From an uncultured Prochlorococcus sp. (GTDB lineage Bacteria; Cyanobacteriota; Cyanobacteriia; PCC-6307; Cyanobiaceae), in assembly GCA_902583265.1 (NCBI GenBank), contig CACHVD010000006.1, positions 1 through 55,079 on the forward strand: a DNA stretch of 55,079 nucleotides. The letters are read 5' to 3'. The translations under genes were made by a program, and so were the position numbers. The notes under the pieces are model-generated. The model worked only from the letters and a program-made list of their open reading frames with translations. It did no database searches and was not told the DNA's origin. Of this stretch, positions 28,985-39,248 are shown piece after piece (within the stretch, counting starts at the first letter, position 1; every line of letters starts with the position of its first letter).

Positions 28985-29145
28985 TTAGTCTTTTTCAGGG
29001 TGATAAAGAAAATAAATTAAAGGTATTAAAAATTGCGGAGGAATTAGCTGATAAATCAACATTACCAATTTTACGAAAAGGCTTAAGAGATATTTCTCCA
29101 GAAGTCGTTGTAATTTCAGCTTTATTAATAAGAAATTTCAAGTAA
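28981..29145 (+). CDS. Hypothetical 54-aa protein coupled to upstream gene
   Basis: The ATG at 28981 overlaps the previous stop (ATGA, 28981-28984). The 54-residue product begins MISLFQGDKENKLKVLKIAE, then ELADKSTLPILRKGLRDISP, and reads like two amphipathic helices, reminiscent of a single HEAT-type repeat, with no membrane segment. It ends 4 bp before the convergent glycosyltransferase gene. The family is unknown. Confidence 0.5.
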   Translation: MISLFQGDKENKLKVLKIAEELADKSTLPILRKGLRDISPEVVVISALLIRNFK

Positions 29146-29149
29146 ACAA

Positions 29150-30112
29150 TTAATTTTGCTTAGCACTGTTTATTGATCTAATTCTGTAAATTGGACGACT
29201 TTGACTTTCATGATATGTTCTAATTAAAAGTTCGCTCAATAATCCAAAGCTAAATAATTGAACCCCAGTAATTCCCAATATTAAAGCAAACATTAACAAA
29301 GGACGATTTCCAATATCCTCACCCATTATTTTTAAAACTATCAAATAGGAACTCATTGTAATACTAATCAAAATACTTATGATTCCAACAAAACCAAATC
29401 CATACATCGGTCTTGTTAAAAATTTAGTCATAAACCAAACAGTTAGTAAATCCATTAAAACTCTAAAAGTTCTATCAATTCCATATTTACTAGATCCATA
29501 TTGCCTGCTCCTATGATTTACTTTAATTTCTTTGATTCTTGCACCTTCAATATTTGCTAAAACGGGCAAAAACCTGTGAAGTTCCCCATATAACTTTATA
29601 TCTTCTATTATTTCTTTCTTAAACGCTTTTAATGAGCAACCATAGTCATGCAACTTCAAACCTGTTACATGAGCTATTAACTTATTCGCTATTTTTGATG
29701 GTATCTTTCTATTAATTAATTTATCTTTTCTATCAAACCTCCAACCACAAACTAAATCATAACCATTATTAATTTCTGAAATTAATAAAGGAATATCATT
29801 TGGATCATTCTGTAAATCACCATCCAAAGTAATAACAATATCGCCCTTAGAATTATCAAAGCCAGCTGACATTGCTGCAGTTTGACCATAATTTTTGCGA
29901 AGGGAAATTACTGACAATTCTCTAATCTTGAGAGTTAGTTGCTTCAATACTTGATGAGTATTATCTTTAGAACCATCATTTACAACAATCAATTCAAAAT
30001 TAAATTTATGAGAAGACATTACATTTATAACTTCATCCAATAAAAGACCAATACTCTCGCTTTCATTGAAAACAGGGACGATAATAGAAATTAATTGCTT
30101 TATATCTGACAT
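29150..30112 (-). CDS. Family 2 glycosyltransferase, polyprenyl-phosphate sugar type
   Basis: The 320-residue protein has the GT2 fold: SIIVPVFNESESIGLLLDEV, VVNDGSKDNT, TLDGDLQNDPNDIP (DxD motif) and YGCSLKAFKKEII, the set seen in dolichyl-/undecaprenyl-phosphate sugar transferases such as GtrB, DPM1 or ArnC. Two C-terminal transmembrane helices (about 225-290) anchor it, as in GtrB. The sugar and acceptor are not shown by sequence. It lies on the same strand as psaAB but downstream of their terminator, so it probably has its own promoter. Confidence 0.85.
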   Translation of the reverse strand: MSDIKQLISIIVPVFNESESIGLLLDEVINVMSSHKFNFELIVVNDGSKDNTHQVLKQLTLKIRELSVISLRKNYGQTAAMSAGFDNSKGDIVITLDGDLQNDPNDIPLLISEINNGYDLVCGWRFDRKDKLINRKIPSKIANKLIAHVTGLKLHDYGCSLKAFKKEIIEDIKLYGELHRFLPVLANIEGARIKEIKVNHRSRQYGSSKYGIDRTFRVLMDLLTVWFMTKFLTRPMYGFGFVGIISILISITMSSYLIVLKIMGEDIGNRPLLMFALILGITGVQLFSFGLLSELLIRTYHESQSRPIYRIRSINSAKQN

Positions 30113-30166
30113 TTATATTGAATAGTAATTACATAATTTTAACTTAATTTAGAACATTAAAATTAA

Positions 30167-30198
30167 ACAAAAAAAAATCACCACATTTGTGGTGATTT
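30167..30198 (-). terminator. Rho-independent terminator after psaB
   Basis: Perfect 10-bp stem AAATCACCAC/GTGGTGATTT with loop ATTT, followed on the minus strand by an uninterrupted T-run. It sits just past the psaB stop and ends the psaAB transcript before the glycosyltransferase gene. Confidence 0.9.
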
Positions 30199-30216
30199 AA
30201 ATTATTTAAGGTAAAT

Positions 30217-32445
30217 TCAACCAAACTTACCTGAAGTGGATGCAATAACAAATGCCCCAAATGTAAGTATGTTTCCAATAGTGAAATGTGCTAGTCCAAC
30301 TAATCTAGCTTGGACAATTGAAAGTGCTACTGGCTTATCTCTCCAGCCAACAAGGTTAGCAATTGGAGTACGCTGATGTGCCCATACTAATGTTTCAATT
30401 AACTCTTGCCAGTAACCACGCCATGATATTAGGAACATGAAACCAGTAGCCCAAACTAAGTGACCGAATAGGAACATCCAAGCCCAAGGAGATAGAGAAT
30501 TTACTCCAAATGGATTATATCCATTAATAAGTTGAGCAGAATTTAACCAGAGATAATCTCTGAACCAACCCATTAAATAAGTTCCTGATTCGTTAAATTG
30601 TGCTACGTTACCCTGCCAAATTGCTAGGTGTTTCCAATGCCAGTAGAAAGTTACCCATGCTAATAAATTTAATGCCCAGAACATTGCTAAATACATAGCG
30701 TCCCAAGATGAACTATCACAAGTGCCTCCACGTCCGGGTCCATCGCAAGGGAAAGCATAACCTAAGTCTTTCTTATCAGGAATTAATTTTGTTCCTCTAG
30801 CATCAAGTGCACCTTTGATAAGGATTAATGCAGTTGTATGAAGACCTAAAGCGATAGCATGGTGAACTAAGAAATCTGCTGGACCGATAGGTAAGAAAGC
30901 ACTTAATGCATCTTGTCTATTAATAAGATCCATCCAGTAATGATTACCTGGTAATGAATTAGCTGCGAGAGTTGCTGAACTTGTAGGATCAGATAATAAA
31001 GCGTTGAAGCCGTACATCATCTTACCTTGAGCAGCTTGAATAAATTGAGCAAAAACTGGCTCAATTAGAATTTGCTTTTCAGGATTACCAAAAGCCACAA
31101 CAACATCGTTATGAACATAAATTCCAAGAGTATGGAATCCAAGCAACATTGTTACCCAACTAAGGTGACTTATCAAAGCTTCCTTTGTTCCAAGCACTCT
31201 TGCTAATACATTATCTTTATTTAATTCTGGATCGTAATCTCTCACAAAGAAGATAGCACCGTGTGCGAAAGCACCAACCATCAAGAACATTGCTATGTAC
31301 TGATGGTGACTATATAAAGCAGATTGTGTAGTGTAGTCTCTTGCAATGAAAGCATAAGAGGGAAGTGCACCCATATGTTGAGCAACTAGAGAAGTTGCCA
31401 CACCAAGTGATGCTAATGCTAGTCCAAGTTGGAAATGTAATGAGTTATTTACGGTTTCATATATTCCATCATGGTTAATTCCGAAACTACCTTTATGAGG
31501 GTCATTAGGGTGTCTTGTATTATGAGCTTCTGTAATTTCTTTGAGGCTATGTCCAATACCAAAAGTATTTCTATACATGTGACCGGCAATTACAAAAACT
31601 GTACCAATCGCAATATGGTGATGCGCAATATCTGTAAGCCATAATGCCTCGCTTTGAGGATGAAGACCACCTAAGAAAGTAAATATTGCTGTTCCAGCTC
31701 CTTCAGCTGTTCCAAATACTTGATCTAAAGAATCAGGATTTTGAGCATAAGCTCCCCAATTTAATGTAAAGAAAGGAGCTAAACCTGCAGGGTGTGGAAG
31801 CACTGTTAACCAATTATCCCAACCTACATGCTGTCCTCTTGATTCAGGTATAGCAACATGAACCAAATGACCTGTCCAAGCGATACTACTAAAACCAAAT
31901 AAGACAGCTAAATGATGATTTAATCTTGACTCAGCATTTTTAAACCAAGCTAGAGAGGGTCTAAATTTTGGCTGTAAGTGTAACCAACCTGCAAACAGAG
32001 TCCAACAAGCCAAAATACTCATGAATATTGAAGCTTGGAAGAGTTGCTCATTAGTTCTCATTCCAATTGTATACCACCAATGGTAGAGACCTGAGTAAGC
32101 TATGTTTACTGGACCACTAGCTCCTGCTTGTGTCATTGCTTCTGTGATCCCAGATCCAAAATGAGGATCCCAAATAGCATGAGCAATAGGTCGTACGTGA
32201 GTCGGATCAAGTACAAATTGCTCGAAGTTGCCTTGCCAAGCAATATGAAATAAGTTACCAGCTACCCAGAGCGCGATTATCGCGAGATGACCAAAATGTG
32301 TAGAGAAAAGCTTCTGATAAAGCTTTTCTTCGGTCATACCATCATGACTTTCAAAGTCGTGAGCGGTAGCTATTCCGTACCATATTCGTCGGGTTGTAGG
32401 GTCCTGAGCTAGACCCTGGTTAAATGATGGAAATTTTGTTGCCAT
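30217..32445 (-). CDS. psaB: Photosystem I core protein PsaB (P700 apoprotein A2)
   Basis: One of the two large PSI subunits that bind P700, most antenna chlorophyll and the shared FX cluster. The 742-residue protein starts [20 protein letters not shown] and has eleven membrane helices, many His chlorophyll ligands, and the FX loop [18 protein letters not shown] with two cysteines. The stop lies 18 bp before the terminator stem and psaA is 27 bp upstream on the same strand, forming the psaAB operon. Confidence 0.98.
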   Translation of the reverse strand: MATKFPSFNQGLAQDPTTRRIWYGIATAHDFESHDGMTEEKLYQKLFSTHFGHLAIIALWVAGNLFHIAWQGNFEQFVLDPTHVRPIAHAIWDPHFGSGITEAMTQAGASGPVNIAYSGLYHWWYTIGMRTNEQLFQASIFMSILACWTLFAGWLHLQPKFRPSLAWFKNAESRLNHHLAVLFGFSSIAWTGHLVHVAIPESRGQHVGWDNWLTVLPHPAGLAPFFTLNWGAYAQNPDSLDQVFGTAEGAGTAIFTFLGGLHPQSEALWLTDIAHHHIAIGTVFVIAGHMYRNTFGIGHSLKEITEAHNTRHPNDPHKGSFGINHDGIYETVNNSLHFQLGLALASLGVATSLVAQHMGALPSYAFIARDYTTQSALYSHHQYIAMFLMVGAFAHGAIFFVRDYDPELNKDNVLARVLGTKEALISHLSWVTMLLGFHTLGIYVHNDVVVAFGNPEKQILIEPVFAQFIQAAQGKMMYGFNALLSDPTSSATLAANSLPGNHYWMDLINRQDALSAFLPIGPADFLVHHAIALGLHTTALILIKGALDARGTKLIPDKKDLGYAFPCDGPGRGGTCDSSSWDAMYLAMFWALNLLAWVTFYWHWKHLAIWQGNVAQFNESGTYLMGWFRDYLWLNSAQLINGYNPFGVNSLSPWAWMFLFGHLVWATGFMFLISWRGYWQELIETLVWAHQRTPIANLVGWRDKPVALSIVQARLVGLAHFTIGNILTFGAFVIASTSGKFG

Positions 32446-32472
32446 TGAATTAAAAAGGTGAAGTTCAGGTAA

Positions 32473-34776
32473 TTAGCCCAGCCCGAAAAGGCGAGCATGG
32501 AAGAAGGCCCATGTGGTAGCAATACCTCCGACAAGGAAGTGTGTTACACCTACTGCTCTACCCTGGGTGATAGATAAAGCTCTTGGTTGAATAGTTGGAG
32601 CAACTTTAAGCTTGTTATGTGCCCAAACAATTGATTCAAATAATTCTTGCCAATATCCCCTACCACTAAAGAGGAACATTAAACTAAATGCCCATATGAA
32701 GTGAGCTCCTAAGAACATCAAACCGTACATGCTTATTGATTGTCCATAACTTGTTAATACTTGAGATGCTTGCGCCCAAAGGAAATCTCTTAACCAACCA
32801 TTAATAGTAATGGAACTCTGTGCGAAGTTACCACCTGTAAGTCCCCAAACATCACTCTGCATTTTCCAAGAGAAGTGGAAAATTACTATTGATAAACAGT
32901 TATACATCCAAAAAAGGGCTAAGAACACGTGGTCCCATGAAGAAACTTGACATGTACCACCTCTTCCAGGTCCATCACAAGGAAATCTAAATCCTAAAGA
33001 AGCTTTATCAGGGATCAACCTTGAACTTCTTGCATAAAGTACTCCTTTGAGAAGTATCAAAACAGTTACATGAATTTGGAAAGCATGAATATGATGAATC
33101 ATTAAATCAGCTGTCCCTAATGGAATTGGAGCTATAGCAACCTTTCCACCCACTTCTACTAAACTTCCATTAAAAACTTCACTTAACGCTTTGTGAGGTA
33201 AAGCTTCTGAAGTACCTGCTAAAAGAGAAGTTCCAACAGCAGATGCTTGAATACTCTGAACCCATTGAGCAAAAATTGGCTGAAGTTGGATTGCAGAATC
33301 ACTAAACATATCTTGAGGTCTGCCCAAAGCCCTCATAGTGTCGTTATGAATGTATAGTCCAAAACTATGGAATCCCAACCACATACATACCCAGTTCAAG
33401 TGACTAATTAAGGCATCTCTTGCTTTAAGGATTCTGTCTAATACGTTATCAATATGTTTTGCTGGGTCATAATCTCTAACCATTGCAATTCCAGCATGGG
33501 CGCCTGCACCAACTATGAATAATCCACCTATCCACATGTGATGAGTAAATAATCCAAGAACTGTCATGTAGTCAGTAGCTATATATGGATATGGAGGCAT
33601 CGCATACATATGATGAGATACAAGTATGCTTATTGATCCAAGCATTGCTAGGTTTACTGCAAGCTGGGCATGTCTACTTTCTGCCATAAACTCAAAAAGA
33701 CCTTGATGACCTTTAGGAGCAGGAAATAATATTGGGTCTCCTTGCTGTGAATCTAATATTTCTTTCATACTATGACCAATACCGTAATTGGTCCTATACA
33801 TATGACCACCAATGATTGCTATTACACCAAAAGCTAGGTGATGATGTGAAACATCAGTCATCCATAAACTTCCTGTAACAGGGTTAAGTCCACCTTTGAA
33901 GGTAAGGAAATCAGAGAAAGCTAACCAGTTTAAACTAAAGAAATTACCTGTACCACTTGCTAATCCTGGAAATATCTGACCGATGATTTGTGGGTCACAG
34001 AGTTGATGCGGCATAGGCATATCTGCAATAGTTGCTATTTCTTTACCATTGATTACTAAAGGAGAACCTGCATCAATTGCGTCTAACAGTGCTGCAGTAG
34101 GAGCTCCGATATGAATACAATGGCCAGCCCACGCTAATGAGCCTAGTCCAACTAAACCAGCTATATGGTGGTTAAGCATAGACTCAATATCCTGGAACCA
34201 CTCCATTTTTGGAGCTGCTTTGTGATAATGAAAAATTCCTGCATGTAGCATTAGTGCAGCCATTACTACAGCACCTATTGCCAAAGCCATAAGTTCGCTT
34301 TCATTAGTTATTCCCCATGCTCGCCACATGTGGAATATTCCTGAACTAATTTGAATTCCGTTGTAGTTAGCACCAAGATCAGCATTAAGCATTTCTTGAC
34401 CGACAATTGCCCATACTTGTTGAGCTCCCGGTTTTACATGAGTTGGGTCAGCTAACCAACCTGAATAATTAGAAAATCTTGCTCCATGGAAAAATGCAGC
34501 ACTCATCCATATAAAAATGACTGCAAGATGTCCAAAATGAGCTGAAAAGATTTTTCTTGTTGCTTCTTCAGCATCGCCTGTATGCACATCGAAATCATGT
34601 GCGTCAGCATGCAAATTCCAGATCCAAGTTGTGGTTTTTGGACCTTTAGATAATTTACTTGACCAGAAACCTGGCTTATCTAATTTTGCAAAATCAATAG
34701 GTCTTGGATCGGCCTTAACAGGATCCTCCAAAACTTTTTTGTTTTTTTCTCCACTTTCTGGTGGGCTGATGGTCAT
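32473..34776 (-). CDS. psaA: Photosystem I core protein PsaA (P700 apoprotein A1)
   Basis: Partner of PsaB in the P700 heterodimer. The 767-residue protein starts [20 protein letters not shown], has the same eleven-helix plan, and carries the FX loop [19 protein letters not shown] with two cysteines. A GAGGTGCTAG stretch just before the ATG provides a Shine-Dalgarno-like GAGG. It is the first gene of psaAB; the 335-bp upstream spacer contains a short dyad. Confidence 0.98.
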   Translation of the reverse strand: MTISPPESGEKNKKVLEDPVKADPRPIDFAKLDKPGFWSSKLSKGPKTTTWIWNLHADAHDFDVHTGDAEEATRKIFSAHFGHLAVIFIWMSAAFFHGARFSNYSGWLADPTHVKPGAQQVWAIVGQEMLNADLGANYNGIQISSGIFHMWRAWGITNESELMALAIGAVVMAALMLHAGIFHYHKAAPKMEWFQDIESMLNHHIAGLVGLGSLAWAGHCIHIGAPTAALLDAIDAGSPLVINGKEIATIADMPMPHQLCDPQIIGQIFPGLASGTGNFFSLNWLAFSDFLTFKGGLNPVTGSLWMTDVSHHHLAFGVIAIIGGHMYRTNYGIGHSMKEILDSQQGDPILFPAPKGHQGLFEFMAESRHAQLAVNLAMLGSISILVSHHMYAMPPYPYIATDYMTVLGLFTHHMWIGGLFIVGAGAHAGIAMVRDYDPAKHIDNVLDRILKARDALISHLNWVCMWLGFHSFGLYIHNDTMRALGRPQDMFSDSAIQLQPIFAQWVQSIQASAVGTSLLAGTSEALPHKALSEVFNGSLVEVGGKVAIAPIPLGTADLMIHHIHAFQIHVTVLILLKGVLYARSSRLIPDKASLGFRFPCDGPGRGGTCQVSSWDHVFLALFWMYNCLSIVIFHFSWKMQSDVWGLTGGNFAQSSITINGWLRDFLWAQASQVLTSYGQSISMYGLMFLGAHFIWAFSLMFLFSGRGYWQELFESIVWAHNKLKVAPTIQPRALSITQGRAVGVTHFLVGGIATTWAFFHARLFGLG

Positions 34777-35111
34777 CTAGCACCTCGAAAATAATTGACA
34801 TTAAAGCCGATTGATCGGATCTTGAACTTATTTATAATGATAATATTCAAGAAAACGAATCCCTCAGAACTTTAGATATTCGTTTCAAAAATAATAAGGC
34901 AAAGATTCTTTCGTTATGCATTAACGTAACAAATGTTCTAATGATTGTTACTATATGAATATTTTGTTAAATTCCAGTCCATGACATAATTCTGAGTATT
35001 TTTACTCAAATTTTAAGTAAATTTCTTAAATTTTTTTTTATATTTCAAAGAAAATTTTTTAAAATCAAGTGACAGGATATAATTCCAACGTAACTATCAA
35101 TAGTTTCTGAT
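34777..35111. other. Divergent promoter region psaA / cbiG-cobJ
   Basis: 335 bp without a supported gene. It must carry the psaA promoter on one side and the corrin gene promoter on the other. A perfect dyad lies near psaA; the rest is AT-rich, with a few GTTAC-like words but no full RpaB HLR1 motif that I could confirm. Confidence 0.5.
34807..34818 (-). promoter_or_regulatory. Short perfect dyad upstream of psaA
   Basis: CCGATTGATCGG is a perfect inverted repeat (5-bp arms, TG spacer) 31-42 bp before the psaA start codon. It is GC-richer than its surroundings, which makes chance less likely. It could be an operator or a small 5' UTR hairpin; which protein would bind it is unknown. Confidence 0.35.
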
Positions 35112-36914
35112 TTGAAAGGAATTGCTATAGGTCTATCTAATAATTCAAAAGAAATTTTAAAAAGGCTTAAAAAAACTGAATTTGTCAAAGATATATTCAT
35201 TGCAGGTTCTTCAAAAGATGATGTAGAGGAAAATGAACTTTTTCTAGTACAAAAACCTAGAGAAATATTACTTAAAAAATGGCCGGAAATAGATTTAATA
35301 ATTTTCATAGGATCCATTGCTGCATCAATACGCATAATAAATTCTTTTTTAACTTCTAAAGATCAAGATCCTGGTGTAATAGTTATAGATAACAAGTGTT
35401 CTAAGATAGTTCCTTTAATTGGCTTACATCAGTCAAATACGCAAAATATTGCATATCAAATTGCTAATTTACTTGGTGGAGAAATAATAGAAACTAATAA
35501 TTCCAATGATAAAAGCTTCTTAAATCTCGATGCATTTGGGAATCAATGGGGTTGGGAAAGATCTGGCAAAATTAAGGATTGGTCAAAACTAGTAATTAAA
35601 CAAGCTAAGAACGAACAAATATTTTGCAAACAATTATCTGGTAATAGCTTATGGAAAAATTCAGAATCAGGGGGGATAATTAATCAAATTAATGAAAAAG
35701 AAATTGAAAACCCAGATTCAACATTTCATGTGAGCATATTCGAAAATCATGAAACAACTTGGCACCCGCCCGTATTATGGATTGGCATTGGATGTGAAAG
35801 AAATACAAGTAAAGAATTAATAGCAAATTCTTTAAATAATTTATTGGAGTCGAGAAATTTATCCATGTATTCAATTGCGGGACTTGCAACGATTGATATT
35901 AAAAAAGATGAAAAAGGAATTTTAGAACTTGCTGAAGAAAAAAACTTGCCTATAAAGTTTTTTAGTAAAGAAGATCTTTCAACAATAATTGTTCCAAATC
36001 CTTCGAGTGTTGTAGAAATGGAAATTGGCACCTCTTCCGTAGCGGAAGCCTCTTGCTTACTAGCAGCAGGAGAAGAATCAAAATTATTAGAAGAAAAAAG
36101 AATTTTTAAAAATCAATTTGGGGCAGTCACTATTGCTGTAGCAGAATCAAAAAATCAATATAATCCAACCCATGGCGAAATACATATTGTTGGAACTGGG
36201 CCTGGTGATATCTCCTTCTTAACCAGTGATGCAAAAAAAGCACTTTCAAGATGTACTGTTTGGATCGGATACAAAATGTATTTAGATTTAATTAAGTCCT
36301 TAAAAAGGAGTGACCAAGTTTTAATTGAAAGTAAACTTACTGAAGAGAAAGAGAGATGCAGTAAAACAATTAAACTAGCTGAGGAAGGAATTAAAGTGGC
36401 TTTAATTTCTTCGGGTGAATCTGGATTTTATGGCATGGCAGGTTTAATTTTAGAATTACTTCAAACAATCAACAAAGAATATAGACCTTACTTTGAAGTA
36501 CATCCAGGTATAAGTAGTGTTCAATTAGCGGCTGCGATTAGTGGAGCACCACTAATGAATGACTTTTGTTCAGTAAGCTTAAGCGATAAATTGACTCCAT
36601 GGTCTTTAATAGAAAAAAGAATTGAAGGAGCTCTTGTGGGCGACTTTGTAATAGCTTTATTTAATCCTCAATCCGTTGAAAGAAATTGGCAGCTTAAAAG
36701 CGTAATAGATACATGTTTACAATCTAGGCATGGTGAAACTCCAGTTTTAATAGCTAGACAAGTAGGGAGAGAAAATCAAACCAAAAAATTTTTTACTTTA
36801 AACACAATTCCTTTCAAAGAGATTGATATGTTATCAATCATTATAATTGGTAATTCTCAAACAACCTTAGTTGACGAAATTTTTCTCACTCCCAGAGGAT
36901 ATTTACAAAATTAA
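35112..36914 (+). CDS. cobJ: Fused CbiG - precorrin-3B C17-methyltransferase (CobJ/CbiH)
   Basis: Cobalamin corrin-ring synthesis. The N-terminal part (about 1-350) is CbiG-like, ending with PPVLWIGIGCERNTSKELI and a GTSSVAEASCLLAAG block; CbiG opens the lactone ring in the anaerobic route. From about 355 a SAM-dependent tetrapyrrole methylase begins: GEIHIVGTGPGDISFLTSDA, VWIGYKMYLDLI and ISSGESGFYGMA match CobJ/CbiH, which methylates C17 with ring contraction. The fusion puts two consecutive steps in one 600-residue protein. The start is a TTG at 35112 because the fold begins immediately. Confidence 0.92.
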   Translation: MKGIAIGLSNNSKEILKRLKKTEFVKDIFIAGSSKDDVEENELFLVQKPREILLKKWPEIDLIIFIGSIAASIRIINSFLTSKDQDPGVIVIDNKCSKIVPLIGLHQSNTQNIAYQIANLLGGEIIETNNSNDKSFLNLDAFGNQWGWERSGKIKDWSKLVIKQAKNEQIFCKQLSGNSLWKNSESGGIINQINEKEIENPDSTFHVSIFENHETTWHPPVLWIGIGCERNTSKELIANSLNNLLESRNLSMYSIAGLATIDIKKDEKGILELAEEKNLPIKFFSKEDLSTIIVPNPSSVVEMEIGTSSVAEASCLLAAGEESKLLEEKRIFKNQFGAVTIAVAESKNQYNPTHGEIHIVGTGPGDISFLTSDAKKALSRCTVWIGYKMYLDLIKSLKRSDQVLIESKLTEEKERCSKTIKLAEEGIKVALISSGESGFYGMAGLILELLQTINKEYRPYFEVHPGISSVQLAAAISGAPLMNDFCSVSLSDKLTPWSLIEKRIEGALVGDFVIALFNPQSVERNWQLKSVIDTCLQSRHGETPVLIARQVGRENQTKKFFTLNTIPFKEIDMLSIIIIGNSQTTLVDEIFLTPRGYLQN

Positions 36915-36984
36915 GTTTAGATAATCAATAATTTTATAAATAGAATATTTTCTTTGCTTTTTCTTTATAAGAATACTAATCTTT

Positions 36985-36990
36985 TATAAT
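36985..36990 (+). promoter_or_regulatory. Candidate -10 element of the HAD gene (near-leaderless)
   Basis: TATAAT ends 15 bp before the TTG start of the next gene. If used, transcription would begin within a few bases of the start codon, leaving almost no 5' UTR. AT-richness makes this tentative. Confidence 0.35.
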
Positions 36991-37005
36991 AAAGATGTAA
37001 AAAAA

Positions 37006-37794
37006 TTGAAAAATATTGGTTTAATTTTGTTTGACATTGATGGGGTAATCCGCAGCGTAGAAAATAGTTACAGGCTCTCATTAAAAAAAACAGTTTACAG
37101 ATTTTCCGGATGGGAGCCAAGTTATATAGATATTGATAATGCAAAAAATGAAGGGATCTGGAATAATGACTGGGATTTAAGTTTAGAACTTATAAAAAGA
37201 TGTATAAAAAAAAAGAACTTAAACCTTAAAATTCCTCCAAGAGAGAAAATAGTAAAATGTTTTGAAGAGTTTTACTTTGGTGGAGATCCAAATAAAGATA
37301 GTAAATATTGGTCTGGTTACATAACAAATGAGGAATTATTAGTTGATAAAAAGTTTTTTGATTTAATTCAAGGTAATGGAATAATCTGGGGTTTTGTTAG
37401 TGGTGCAGAGCCTGCTTCTGCAAAATTTGTTTTAGAAAAAAGACTTGGACTAAAATCACCACCATTAATATCTATGGGAGATGCTCCTGACAAGCCTGAT
37501 CCCAAAGGTTTTATTAACTTATCAAAAAAGCTAATTGGAGATAAACTTGGCGAATCAAATATTCCCATTGCATATGTAGGAGATACTATTGCAGATGTAA
37601 ATACAGTTATAAACGCTAGAAAGAAAATACCATCTCAGAAATTTATAAGTATCGGAATAGCTCCCCCTCATTTACATTTAAATTCTCGATTAAAAGAACG
37701 TAATTCTTACGAAACAAATCTTAGGAATGCAGGCGCTGATTTGATTTTAAAATCTATTTACGACCTTAAAGATATTAATCTTGACTTGTTTTAA
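37006..37794 (+). CDS. HAD-superfamily hydrolase (TIGR01548-type)
   Basis: The 262-residue protein has the HAD motif I LILFDIDGVIRS at the very N-terminus, with nucleophile Asp and the following DxD, motif II in WGFVSGAE, a lysine around GDAPDKPDPKGF, and motif III YVGDTIADV. It resembles the cyanobacterial TIGR01548 group of predicted phosphatases of unknown substrate. The start is a TTG at 37006; no in-frame ATG precedes the catalytic motif, so this is the only workable start. Confidence 0.82.
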   Translation: MKNIGLILFDIDGVIRSVENSYRLSLKKTVYRFSGWEPSYIDIDNAKNEGIWNNDWDLSLELIKRCIKKKNLNLKIPPREKIVKCFEEFYFGGDPNKDSKYWSGYITNEELLVDKKFFDLIQGNGIIWGFVSGAEPASAKFVLEKRLGLKSPPLISMGDAPDKPDPKGFINLSKKLIGDKLGESNIPIAYVGDTIADVNTVINARKKIPSQKFISIGIAPPHLHLNSRLKERNSYETNLRNAGADLILKSIYDLKDINLDLF

Positions 37795-37830
37795 AACAAT
37801 TATTAATTAAAAAATTTTCTAAATAAATCA

Positions 37831-37919
37831 CGGAGAGGGAGGGATTCGAACCCTCGACAAAAGTTACCTCCTGTAACTCCTTAGCAGGGAGCCGCTTTCA
37901 ACCACTCAGCCACCTCTCC
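37831..37919 (-). tRNA. trnS-GCT: tRNA-Ser (anticodon GCT)
   Basis: An 89-nt class II tRNA on the minus strand with a long variable arm. The acceptor stem GGAGAGG pairs with CCTCTCC, the anticodon loop is CTGCTAA (GCT), and the T-arm is GAGGGTTCGAATCCCTC. Discriminator base G, no encoded CCA. Confidence 0.95.
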
Positions 37920-37980
37920 AGTTCTTATACAATATCAATTTTTATGCTAACATTCAAAATTTTTTATTTAATCGAAATGT

Positions 37981-39180
37981 CTAATCTACTTGAACTTTCG
38001 GTAATCTATTTTTAAAAGAACAAAGAATTTCCCAAGGGATAGTATTAGATTTGTTTGCCCAATCAAGAGGAGAAATTGTTTTATCTCCATCAGATCCTAG
38101 TAATACCATAGTACTACCAACTTGAATTTCATTAGAATCCGTTATGTCTACCATCATTTGGTCCATGGTTATAGATCCAACTTGAGGATAAAATTTATTA
38201 TTGTGGATAACTTCAATCTTGCCTGAAAGATTTCTTGGTACACCATCTGCATAACCAATACTTAATACAGCTAACTGAGTTTTTCTATGACTTACAAATT
38301 TCCCTCCGTAACTTACACTTACACCTTTATCAATAGTTCTTATAAAAGCTACTTTAACCTTCAAAGATAAAGCTGGTTGAAGTAATAAATTTTTATCTAT
38401 TTTGTCTAAAGGACTGTATCCATACATAGAAAGTCCAACACGTACCATATTAAAATGAAAATTCTTGTTAAGAAGCATTCCTGCAGAATTAGCCAAATGT
38501 ATCTTTATTTTACGATTTCTTTTAAGATTAATTTGCTTTAATAATTTATTAAACTTGATTCTTTGTAGTTGTGTAATACTTTTAGAATCTAATACGTTAT
38601 CTTCATCTGCAGACGATAAATGACTATATATTCCTTCTATTGAAATATGCTCAAAAGATTTTATTTTTTCAAATTGCTCAACAAATTTTTTAAATTCGAA
38701 TCCTAATCTTGACATTCCAGTATCAACCTTAAGATGTAAAGAAAATTTTAACCCAAAGTGCTTCCCGATATTATTACAAATTAAACACTCTCTTATACTG
38801 CTGATTGTTGGCATAAGATCATTTTTAAAGGATATTATTAAATCTCTTTTTGTATATAGATTTCCGAGAATAAGAATTGGTTTTTTAACCCCAAAAGAAC
38901 GTAGCTTAATCCCTTCATTTAAAGTGGCAACTCCAAATTGTGAGGCTCCGCCTTTAATAGCGTAGTCGGATACTACTTTTGCATCATGTCCATATCCATC
39001 AGCTTTGACAACAGCCATAAATTGACAATTTTTGCTTAACTTTGCCCTCAACTGCCTAACATTTGTCTCTAGCGCTTTGCCTTTAACTTCTATCCATGCT
39101 CTTTGCTTTGGATCTATATCTTTTTTGAAAGTTGGATATTTATCAAAATTAAATCCCTGATTGGTTTGCCGAATTTGCAT
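37981..39180 (-). CDS. alr: Alanine racemase
   Basis: A PLP enzyme that makes D-alanine for peptidoglycan. The 399-residue protein has the cofactor lysine motif AVVKADGYGHDA (about residue 60), LKVDTGMSRLGF, ANSAGML, and the C-terminal catalytic-tyrosine region SYGGKFVSHRKTQLAV. About 25 extra N-terminal residues precede the domain. It is divergent from the HNH gene and next to the tRNA-Ser gene. Confidence 0.95.
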   Translation of the reverse strand: MQIRQTNQGFNFDKYPTFKKDIDPKQRAWIEVKGKALETNVRQLRAKLSKNCQFMAVVKADGYGHDAKVVSDYAIKGGASQFGVATLNEGIKLRSFGVKKPILILGNLYTKRDLIISFKNDLMPTISSIRECLICNNIGKHFGLKFSLHLKVDTGMSRLGFEFKKFVEQFEKIKSFEHISIEGIYSHLSSADEDNVLDSKSITQLQRIKFNKLLKQINLKRNRKIKIHLANSAGMLLNKNFHFNMVRVGLSMYGYSPLDKIDKNLLLQPALSLKVKVAFIRTIDKGVSVSYGGKFVSHRKTQLAVLSIGYADGVPRNLSGKIEVIHNNKFYPQVGSITMDQMMVDITDSNEIQVGSTMVLLGSDGDKTISPLDWANKSNTIPWEILCSFKNRLPKVQVD

Positions 39181-39248
39181 TAACTTTGCACAAATATATG
39201 CGCTTATTGAAATATACAGTTAGCATGACATGTAAATTGTATTTTGGC

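Noticed and set aside
34916-34950. Possible RpaB HLR1 element upstream of psaA
   Set aside because: GTTAC-like words occur but not as the full paired (G/T)TTACA repeats with 2-bp spacing.
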